Shown piece by piece: positions 23,141 to 32,516 of a DNA stretch of 64,000 bases. Every line of letters begins with the position of its first letter. Within the stretch, counting starts at the first letter, position 1. This DNA is from Gnetum montanum (lineage: Eukaryota > Streptophyta > Gnetopsida > Gnetales > Gnetaceae). A program made the translations under genes and the position numbers. The DNA is taken from contig MNCI01005810.1 of NCBI GenBank assembly GCA_015680685.1, positions 1,055,112 to 1,119,111 on the forward strand, in the 5' to 3' direction. A model generated the notes under the pieces. That model was not told the origin of the DNA. It did no database searches and saw only the letters and a program-made list of their open reading frames with translations.

Positions 23141-24187
23141 CTATCGAGAACATTTTCGTACTGTGTCCTTTTGTGCATTTGTTAGATGTTGAGGTGGTTC
23201 ACCGTGTAAAAGGTACTCCTTTATGTTGTCATACCATTCTACGATCTGCATCGTACTAACGGATGTAATCGGTAATTCATTGGGATTATCAATTATGGGT
23301 TTAGTACAACTAATTATAGAGCTGGGCAATGTGTGGAACATGTTTGGCGATATGTTTAGAGCTAACATGGCGAGTGGATCTGCAATGGTGTTATCATTCC
23401 TGGAAACATGTTGCACGTCTATATTTTCGAACTGCTTCAGTAAGTGCTTAGTCAAATCACAGTATGGTTGCAAGTGTTGCACTTTGCACGCATAAACTTC
23501 TGTGACTTGATTTAGAACTAATTGTGAGTCACCTCTTACTGCCAATCATGTGATGTTTGAAGTTAGTTCTGCCATGAGNTCTCTTACTGCCAATCATGTG
23601 ATGTTTGAAGTTAGTTCTGCCATGAGACCTCTAAGGAGACCTTCGTACTCTGCTATGTTGTTGGTAGAATGGAAGTCAAAATGGTAAGCAAAGGGTTGGA
23701 TCTTCCCAGAGGGATAGGTGATGATGGTGGTAGCACTTCCCCCTCGAGAGGTGGATGCTGCATCAAAGTTCAAGATAGCATCGTAGTCATCGAGTACTAT
23801 TTTTATTGCACTCATATTTTTGTTAGGGAATTCTGTCTCTATCATTGCTTGATCGTGCATTGGTGATGTAGTCATTTGATTTGTTATGGCTTGAACTTTA
23901 ACTGATGATTGCACTATGTAGTGTAGGTCAAACTCAGCTATCATGGCTTTCCAATGAGCTATTCTACTCGACTCATAAATGTTTCCTGTGATGGCTCTGA
24001 GTACATTATCCTTGCAGATTATATTGACTTGGTTATGGAATAGGTAATGTCGCCATTTCTTTAAGGAAAAGACAAGGGCTAAGCATGACCTTTCCACCTC
24101 ATTGCACCTCTTCTCATGGGCTACTAATGCATGACTTAAGTAATAAACAGGGGCTTCAGTTCCGTCATCTGGTTTTTGGCAAAGCAT
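23141..24187 (-). pseudogene. rnh: RNase H and second (archaeal-type) RNase H of T1
   Basis: The first part (24187-23880) is the usual gypsy RNase H that follows RT, with LVFSLKKWRHYLF and a decayed DN motif. A second, archaeal-like RNase H (about 23790-23400) follows, with LNFDAASTSRGG, TNNIAEYEGLL and MAVRGDSQLVLNQ, the standard motif order D...E...D. Two RNase H domains in one pol define the Tat lineage. The 'n' at 23579 with a ~48-bp duplication splits the second domain and is probably artificial. Confidence 0.85.
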
Positions 24188-24241
24188 AGATGCGATTGAT
24201 GAGTCAGAAGTAGCATGATAGATGTAAAATAGTTTATCATT

Positions 24242-25710
24242 TCAAGGTGGATAAACTGTGGGTAGTTGAACAAGCACTATTTTAATGTTGTCAAATACTT
24301 CATGGAACTGTGAAGTCCATTCAAAATGGGTGTTCTTGCGTAGCAAGTGGTTCATAGGTTTCAACTTATCTGTGAGTTTTTCTATAAAATGCCTAATGAA
24401 CTGCAATCTACCTTGTAGACCACAAAGTTCGGTAAGATTGCTAGGTGGTTTTAAGTTTTTTATGGCCTTAACCTTATCGGGGTCTACTCGTATCCCTGCT
24501 TCCGAGGCTATGAACCTAAGCATTTTGCCTGTTTTGACTCCAAAGACGCATTTCTTTGGGTTAAGTCTCAGCTCATATTTTAAACAACGTTTTAGTGCTA
24601 AGTCAAGATCTTGTACATGTTGTTCTGATGTCTTTGATTTAACCATGATATCATCCACATAGTCATTGAGTGAGTTGAAGATATAATCACTAAAGATAAA
24701 CATCATCGCTCTTTGGTATGTAGCGCCGACATTCTTGAGACCGAATGGCATCATCGTGTAGCAAAAAGTACCCCATGGTGTCATAAAGGTCNCGCTACAT
24801 ACCAAAGAGCGATGATGTTTATCTTTAGTGATTATATCTTNCCGAATGGCATCATCGTGTAGCAAAAAGTACCCCATGGTGTCATAAAGGTCATCCTAAG
24901 TTGATTCTTAGGGTTAATCCGAATTTGGTTATATCCTAAAAAGCCATCCATAAAAGATAACAATGCATGCCCAGTGGTCGAATCAACTAGTTGATCAATG
25001 CTAGGTAGGGGGAAATCATCTTTTATTGTTGCAACGTTGAGGTCCTGGAAGTCAATGCATAGGCCAATGCTTCCATTCTTCTTTGGGACAATGACCATGT
25101 TGGATACCCAGTCAGCATAGTCAAACACTCGAATGAAACCAGCTTGATAAAGTTTGGTGATTTCATTACGGACTACCAATGCTACCTCGGGTTTAACCTT
25201 GCGTGCTTTTTGTTTCACTGGTCTTACTTTTGGATCGAGTATAATGTTGTGCTAGACTATTCGAGGGTCTAACCTAGGCATGTCAGTGTAAGACCAAGCG
25301 AATGCTTTTATGTTGTTCTTAAGCACTTTTGCTATGTCATTAGTGAGTCACGGGCTTAACGATGTACTTAATTTCAGGATTTTAACTTCGTCGTCTGGTA
25401 GGGTGATGGGGACTTCAACCAAGGGGTCTTCGGTGATGCTATCAGCTTCAAAGTCCAGAGTTTTGGTCATTGTTTCAAAAAAATCTAGTGTTTGTTGAGT
25501 TGATGCCACAAAAGTGTCGTTTGTCGTTGAGCCTAAATCAATAACCTCCATGTTGATTTCTTGGGTAATCGTTCCATGCGGTCCATTGATAGATAGTGGT
25601 AAGAATAATTGTTTGCTATCCATGATGTTTGCTGCTGCCAATAAACAGTGAGCAGCAGCAATCAGGTGGTTGGTTATTTTCGAATGCAAGTAATCTATGC
25701 ATTTATGCAT
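24242..25710 (-). pseudogene. rt: Reverse transcriptase of T1 with N-terminal linker
   Basis: A linker (25710-25350) rich in acidic residues precedes RT. RT motifs in order are the GFIRVFDYADWVSN and IVPKKNGSIGLCIDF phrases (about 25140-25040), SFMDGFLGYNQI, and an intact YVDD (24650-24661), followed by the connection region. The frame is open apart from an in-frame stop near 25258 and an assembly artefact: 24793-24840 is an inverted copy of 24676-24723 between two 'n', and 24842-24891 repeats 24742-24791. The linker has a counterpart in element T3 (61171-60884). Confidence 0.85.
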
Positions 25711-25761
25711 CTAAACTGGACTAAGGTATGCGATGGTAACTTATCTTCGTATCCGCACATG

Positions 25762-25845
25762 GCAGTTTAGGGCCTTATCGGGCCGCTTATGGTAGTTTAA
25801 GTCCTTACCGGGCCATTTGCGGTAGTTTAAGGCCTTACCGGGCTG
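25762..25845. repeat. CTAGTTTA-punctuation repeat, cluster 2 (T1)
   Basis: Three tandem copies of GTAGTTTAAGGCCTTACCGGGC-like units, period about 34 bp, just upstream (in the pol direction) of the RT linker. They lie between RT and the antisense gene. Confidence 0.8.
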
Positions 25846-26143
25846 ATGATTATTCGTTCATGATGTCTGGTTGATTGTACGATTTGTAATCGTTATCGAG
25901 TGTGAAACTGCCAAATAAGGAGTTTGCGCTAAAATGTTTAGTGTGGGCAACAGGAGTTGCTTTGCAAGAGAATATTGCATATGGGTAGTGTTCATCCCAG
26001 TATATCATTATTATTTTTTGTTCTGTTCATTATCATTGCTTCTACGTTGTTCTTATGTATTTACACATTCTTTGTATTTTGGTTAATTTTTAAATTAATT
26101 AAATAAATTATTTGAAGGCGCCCTCAGCGTGTTTAACACAGAG

Positions 26144-26150
26144 TATATAA
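26144..26150 (+). promoter_or_regulatory. TATA box of the antisense gene
   Basis: TATATAA lies about 280 bp upstream of the first exon ATG. From 26190 to 26300 the phrase CAGCGTATACCGAG / CAGCGTGAACC recurs about six times downstream of it. The position suits a promoter for the gene that runs opposite to the retroelement. Confidence 0.5.
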
Positions 26151-26550
26151 ATTGGAGTTAGCGTGAATTGCAGGGTAGCCACGGTCAAGTTCGAGAGTGA
26201 ACGTAGCAAAATCCCAGCGTGAACCTGCGACCAGCGTGAACCGAGCGCAGCATATACCGAGCACAGCGTATACCGAGGGCAGCGTATACCGAGGTGACCA
26301 GGGTGACATAGATTGGGGTGCGGCGAGTCGACAGAGAGCGTCCAATGTGTGACTTCAAACCGCAGCGTGCGAGCTTTAGCGTAAACGTAGCGTGTAGGGA
26401 CAAAACCCCAGCATACAGGATTCGCATGAACGCCACGATGAGTAAGGACAAGCAAGTAGAAGGCCAGGGGAGGAAGGATCCTAGCTTGACCTTCGATGAA
26501 GAGAGCGAAGCGATGCTACAGTGTCTACCTAGGCCTAGGATTCCCTCATG

Positions 26551-26968
26551 GTAAGGGACGACATGCAGGTAGGCTCTAACCCTTCATAGAAATTTATGTT
26601 TTTGCCTATTTTTCTTGTTGATTTTCCCATTGCATAGCATAGATGTTTCCATAGTGTAAGGTTTCTGTACTCAGCGTGTATGGTTAGTGTGGTCACGCTC
26701 CAGCGTGCAGTGTGTAGGGTCTGCACGCTGCATTTTCCAACATGCGGGGTTTGCACAGTGCATTGTCCAATGTGCGGGGTTTGCACACTGTGTTTTCTAG
26801 TATGCAACGTGCACGCTACCTTTTCCAGCGTGCAGCATGCACGCTGAGTTTTCCAGCATGTAGTGTGCACGCTGAGTTTAATGCTGGAATTTTTTCTAAG
26901 TGTTGGCCCCCTAGTGTAGAACTTTATTTTTACATGGCTCATTTACCCTGTTTCTTGAATACATGCAG
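26551..26968 (+). other. Intron 1 of the antisense gene
   Basis: Donor GTAAGG at 26551, acceptor TGCAG ending at 26968. The flanking exons join as ...PSW|DPKPF with no stop. The intron holds a tandem array of about 28-30 bp units. Confidence 0.75.
26720..26890. repeat. 28-30 bp repeats with TGCACGCTG / CAGCGTGCA words
   Basis: About six units of TGCACGCTGAGTTTTCCAGCATGYRG lie inside intron 1. The CAGCGTG/CACGCTG word is shared with both LTRs, the 37-bp repeat of the leader and the antisense promoter of the same element. Confidence 0.75.
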
Positions 26969-29900
26969 GGATCCCAAACCTTTCCTCTTGGTGGTCGAGC
27001 TTGTTGGAGTTCTGACATGGTTTGGTTTGATTGATTTTGATAAGCCAGTTCTTGATATGACAATTGATCACAATGGGGTATGGTTCAGAGAAGGGGCCTG
27101 TGAATTCCTTGCCTTCATCTTAGACAAATTTAATGTGGTAATATGGTCGCATCTAAGTGAACAATTAGCATTGAGCGTGCTCAAGACCATGTTACCAGGG
27201 TCTTCAAATGGTATTGTGGCTTTCGTGGTGGACAACGATGAGGGACCACTTACGATTGAGGACGGTCTCTTCGGAGGACCCAGATCTAGCCATCCGTTAT
27301 CGCATGTGTGGGACCTATTATCACATGGGTCTGACCACATCAATAACACCTTGTTCCTAGCTGCTCGTGCACATACTTTGTTCCAGAACCCTCCTGGAAC
27401 GGTGTACCAAGTAGGAAGGTAAGGTTGTTAAATTTGCTATTTTTTGCCTTGCTGCTTAGTAGTGGTTTATATTTTGATCGTTGTCTCTTTGCAGGCCTCA
27501 ATTCAATAAAGAAGGAGTGTGCATAGGTGATGATGGACTCGCTTTGGCTCGTACCGCCTTAGAGGCTTTCATGGTGGGCCCCACTCTTCGTGGTGCTGTG
27601 TTGGCCCAAACTAAGGGTGACATTGTTCATTTCCACAAACGGTACTCGAGGGCACTTGCACAATGCGAGGCTAGGGGGTGGTTGCATGGGGATTGGTCTC
27701 ATAATGGGCCAGTTTTCCCACGTGATTCTGATTTGGCTCCTAGCGATCCGAATCCATCGAGTAACGGTAAGTAATGGTATTTTCGATACCTCAGTTTGCT
27801 TGTTTTTCCACATCATTGGTTATGTTGACTCCCTGGGGTTATCTTGTGTGTACAGTGGATGCCCCGTCTGATGGAGCCACTATCACAACTAGGCAAACTA
27901 AGAGCATTTTGTCTATGAAATTCAAGGAAGTCAGTGATGCACAGCGATGGTTACGTACGAAGGCACCACCACATATTGTCAGTCATTTGAGTGATGCAGG
28001 CCTCATGGATTTGTTTACTGCTCTAAGCCCTGATGTTTCTGTGATGGAGATGATTGGAATCATTGATTCTTTCGATGAATCTGTCACCTACTATAGCACT
28101 CACATCAAGGGTATCAAAGTGGTTTTCCATTTGTCGGAGGAGTTNTTGTCACCTACTATAGCACTCACATCAAGGGTATCAAAGTGGTTTTCCATCTGTC
28201 GGAGGAGTTCTTTTCGGACTTCTTTGGTGTACCAGCAGTTGGAACTAAATTGATTTTGGATAGGACGCAGAGGGAAATCCATGTGGTTCATGAATTGGAG
28301 AACTGGTTGGGTGTCCTTAAGGGATCTAAGGGGTTTCCTATGTAGGGGAAATCAAAAGTGGAAGAAGTTAATGAGTTATATCCCTTGTTCAGGGCGCAGG
28401 TGTTTCCCAAGTCTTTGTCTCAAGTAACAAGTTTTGGGGTAGAACCTGTGCGCATCATGCACACTATTTTAGAGACTAGGGTACATTATAATTGGGCTCA
28501 GTTTTTGCTTTCGAGTTTCCACGGGGAGATAGTGAGGTTGCGTTCAAATATTAAGGCTCAATCCCATTTCACTTTTGCATTCTTTGCCAATTACTTGCGT
28601 CGGTTGGCTGAATTTTTGGTTGTTTGCGCGGATAATAGGTATGTGTTAAGGGATCACCACCAACTATCTTGCCCATGGATTCGCCACTTATTTGAGGTGG
28701 CTGAATCTCAAGATGCTCCCAAGGGGATTGACGAGTCGGTTTTTGTCACGATGGAGGGGTCATTTGGTCAGTCAATTCACATGCATGACAGTGTAGGGTT
28801 GGAACCAGATAATGTGCCCTACACTGCTAGGAGAGCCGATCGGGTTATCTAGGAAATGATCGGGAAAGCAAAGGCAAAAGTTCAGAAGCATGAATTTCCT
28901 AAAGAGGTTGCTCTAATTGTAGATGAACCAAGGGTGAAACGTATACGGTTTAAGATGCCTGTACGAGGTAATCTTGATTTTCTGATTTGTCCTTATTTTG
29001 TTATCATCATCGTTATTTTTACTTTATTTTCTAGTGGTTTATACAATGCCTAATGTTGAACCTATGAATGCCATTAGAGTTGACTTCTGGAGTAAGAAAA
29101 GAGAGATTAGCACCAATCATCGAGGAGGAAGAGGCCTCAACGAACTTAAACAAGGAGGATGAGGCGGGCAGGGACGAGATAGGGGGAATGAAAGATCAGG
29201 AGGACGATACTATAGAGAAGGGTAACATCGATGATCAAGATGGAGTTGATGAGATGTTCGATGGTTTCTTTGAAGGGAGACTAGACCTTGGTGATCCTCT
29301 GAATCTGGAAGAGGATAGAGATTCCAGTATGTTCTCCTTATTATGGCATTTTCCTTTTGAACTGTGCTTTCCATCATTCAAAATTTTGATTTCATGCTTT
29401 TACTGCTACCAGGTGAAAATGTTGAGACCAGGACGCTTCCTAACATTCGTTTAGAAGTCCCTATGATGAAGGCCTCCATGGAAATGACCACCGAAGTTAA
29501 CCTGTCTCCTATACATGAACCCCTTACTTGGATCAAAATGCTAGGTAAAATGGATTTTATAACTGGTGTCATTGATGAAGTGGTTGATCGTATCGAGCAA
29601 GCTCACCCTGGAATAGGTACATGTATCTTAAGTGTTTTTTATCCTTTGATTTTTGTTTTTCATCCGTTGCTACTGTCCAATGTCTAATGTATGTTCTCCT
29701 CATATGAGCAGGGGCTAAACTAAAATGGGATTCAGCTGAGGCCACTGGTATTGATAGTTTACCTGCACTGCCTCCAGAGATCGAGCAAGTGCCTCGACAA
29801 CTTTATGATGAAGTGGCAGAGTGCATTGTGCAGAACACCAAGTCTCTTTGGACGTGTAGGCATTCCATCGAGAGGCTATGGTTGCAGATTTAGGCAGGAG

Positions 29901-30692
29901 AAAAAGAGATTTTCAAGCTGTCAGCAGAGTGGGATGATCTCAAATCGCGCTATGAGTTTGCCTCAGCAAGGTTAACAGGTGATCGCTCTTGGTGAACTTC
30001 CAAAATTACTTATGACAGATATTGGAAGTTATTGAATTGCCAAGTATCATTGACTCAGGAGTTAGCAGAGTGTAAAGCACAAATAGATTTACTGAACCTC
30101 AAATGTCAGGATTGGAAGGCTTTCGCGTCTAAGGTACAAAAATGGGGTCAAGATGAGAAGACCCATAAGTATCATTATAAAAAGTCGTTAAAGGACGTAT
30201 CTATAGAGAAGCATCAGCTCGAGATGTTTGTTGAGGGTTTAGGCCTACGCTCTTCATTTGATGCATTTGCCAAGCATACTATGGTGGAGATGGAATCGTC
30301 CAAGAGGGTAATCACCATGGCTTTTGAGGAGGTTTCTATGGGGGAGTTTCCTCTGAAATGTCCCACTTGGTCCGTGGTGGACAAAGGGAAGGCTTTGGCC
30401 AACGTTGATCTGGGCCTTGATGGGATTGATTGGGCAAGTGTTTCTAAAGAATAAATCCTTCGTCGGTTGGAATTTGGTCTAGGAGGATCTTCTTCAGTAA
30501 GTCATTTAAAGTTGTGAATTTTTGTTTATTAACTTTTGGAATTCTTCTCTTTTTGCTTTGTGTTAATTGTTTTCTTTTACCTCTTTATAGGGTCAGGGTG
30601 ATGGCGATGGTCAAGAGGGTGGCCCCAGTGGAGCAGGGATCCATGGGGCCGGGGAGTCTGAGGGAGAAACCCCTCCTGACCCTAATGCTTAG

Positions 30693-31491
30693 CTTTAAGT
30701 TTGGTCTTATGATCGCTCATGTTTTTATGCGAGCTACAAGCAGAATGTTTTGGTTTGGATTGTATATGAACTGATGGATGGGATCGGTTAACCGCTGTAA
30801 TTGTCCATTTGTATATGAATATATTTTTTGTTTGTTGTTAAAATGATTATGTATGTGATCTATGTATCGTGTGAGGACATTGCACTAAGTTGTAATTCTA
30901 TGTTGATACATTTATACTTTTTTCTATTTTTTAATTGAGTATTCTATTTATTCATTTTTTGTTTGAATTTTATTTGAATACTGGTAAGTGCAAATTTAAA
31001 GTGAAAATCTTTTGGGCTTGAATGTAAACACAATGCAGCAATGTAAAATTTTTTTGTTCATTTTTTTGTTTAAGTGTAATGCACGAAGTAAAAACAGAAG
31101 TAGGAGCATAATCATGTAAAAAAAAGGGGAACATGAAGGAAAACTATGGCTGATCACGCAACAACGCAACAGGGTAGGCATAAATTCGAACTGTAAACTT
31201 GAATTGCAAGAAAAGGAATGTAAGAAAATGCTCTAGTTTAAGGCCATTTCGGGCCATGGGCACATATGTGTCAGTTTAAAGTCATGATGAACTATAGTCT
31301 TGATGTTCTAGTTTAAAGCCATTCCGGGCCCCATGCACTAGTTTAAGGTCATTTCAGGCCCCATGTAAATGAGAGAAGTTTCAAATGATACTGGTGAGTT
31401 CCTTGGTAAATCAGCCATTTCTGACTGTGGCTAGTTTTATGTCGTTGCAGACATTTGGTAGTTTAACATCATTTCGGATGAAGGGTATAGT
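30693..31491. other. Spacer between antisense gene and gag-protease end
   Basis: No coding frame. It would contain the 3' untranslated end of the antisense gene (AT-rich, 30700-31000) and, from 31233, another cluster of the CTAGTTTAAGGCC motif. Confidence 0.5.
31233..31480. repeat. CTAGTTTA-punctuation repeat, cluster 3 (T1)
   Basis: Five copies of CTAGTTTAAGGCCATTTCGGGCC-like units lie between the 3' side of the antisense gene and the C-terminal end of the gag-protease frame. They therefore bracket the antisense gene together with cluster 2. Confidence 0.8.
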
Positions 31492-32516
31492 TTAGTGGTT
31501 TAGCAATTTTTTGATTTTTCTTAATTTAACGTTAGGAGTGGGGCTGATAGGTATGATTCTGTACTCAGCGTCCCCTTTGTTGATTACGTTGAATGACAAT
31601 TCTGCCCAAGGGACATCTGATGAGACAGGCTCTATGTTGACGTCTTCTAGTGTTTCTATGTATCCAATAGTTTTGATGTTTGTTGTAGTTTCTAGGTTAG
31701 GCGGTGCATGTACAGCTTCAAGTCCAGGTATTTCTATGTTGGGTAGAGTTTTATTTATGTCCAATGGATCATTGTTTACTAGTTGCATGTGACTTTGTCT
31801 TTCATTTGTGTCATCATGTTTAGGCTCTTCAAACTTAACTTTCGAGCCTTGGTTTGTATTTGTATGTGACAAGATGGTAGGTGTAGTAGTCTCCCTGTGT
31901 ATAATGATTTCACCACATTCGTAAGGCAGGTGAATCTCTTGATGTATGGGGGAAGAGACTGCTTTGAGTTGGGACAACTAGGGTCTTCCTAATATTAAGT
32001 TGAACCTTGGCATTTCGTCGATGACAAAAAAGTTAGCAGATGTGGGGAATCGATCCCCCGCTATAAAGTCCAGAGTTATAGTACCTTTTACTACTACGTG
32101 TGATCCACTAAATGATTTTAAGCATGTGGTGGAAGTTGGTTTAATTAGTTGCNGGTTCCAAAGCAACTGGATGTTCAGAAACCAAATGTTCCACCGCGCC
32201 ACATGCGGGAATGCCTGGCAAATAGGCTCACATGAGAACGATTGGAGAAAGAATGTCAACAGCTTTCCTTGGGATCCCCCAAGCCTAGTCCATTAAGTGC
32301 AATACCTATGACATCACCTACTAATGAACCGAACGATAAGGGAGAACCATCAAGAATACATGAGGCATCTAAATCAACAGTCACAGAAGAAAACGTCAAA
32401 CCAACTACACATGAGATAAAAATGTTGGGCCCGATGGACCAAGTAACCATTAACAAACATACCCCTAACAGTAAANATCCCAAGGAAAGCTGTTGACATT
32501 CTTTCTCCAATCGTTC
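31492..32516 (-). pseudogene. pro: Protease region and C-terminal tail of T1 gag-pro
   Basis: A retropepsin C-terminal half is visible at 32150-31978: ITLDFIAGDRFPT, then FNLILGRP. The tail (31977-31492) is an open acidic linker ending in a stop. The active-site aspartate region is missing at the 'n' at 32153. The block 32154-32475 is inverted with respect to its surroundings: it carries, on the plus strand, gag-pro coding phrases (ERLEKECQQLSLG), and its first 123 bp are an exact inverse of 32477-32599. This is an assembly inversion rather than biology. Confidence 0.7.

Larger units (their letters stand above)
26426..30692 (+). pseudogene. Eight-exon antisense gene with FCP1/NIF-like HAD domain
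   Basis: Exons: 26426-26550, 26969-27418, 27495-27766, 27856-28967, 29035-29326, 29413-29616, 29712-30496, 30591-30692. All seven introns are GT-AG, and the reading phase is kept across every junction. Exons 2-3 show an FCP1/NIF-type HAD phosphatase fold: KPFLLVVELVGVL (motif I), REGACEFLAF and FNVVIWS (motif II), NNTLFLAARAHTLFQNPPG (motif IV) and a DGLALARTALEAF helix. The family's catalytic aspartates in motif I and motif IV are absent (ELVG, AAR), so it would be inactive. Exon 4 is a long helical region I do not recognise, exon 5 is acidic, exon 7 looks like a coiled coil, exon 8 is Gly/Pro-rich. Six or so stops plus a 65-bp join artefact at 28145 and a shift in exon 5 break it. Its origin may be a captured host gene. 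Confidence 0.75.

Noticed and set aside
22650-24662. Plus-strand ORFs of 60-125 codons over the pol region
   Set aside because: They are shadows of the minus-strand RT, RNase H and integrase frames, which carry the catalytic motifs.
26535-27816. Minus-strand ORFs across the antisense gene (for example 26535-26942, 27068-27349)
   Set aside because: The plus-strand exons with matching splice phases explain the coding potential. The minus frames overlap exons and intron repeats without motifs.
32242-32496. Plus-strand 84-codon ORF with gag-pro-like sequence
   Set aside because: It is the inverted assembly block 32154-32475 of the minus-strand gag-pro gene, not a separate gene.
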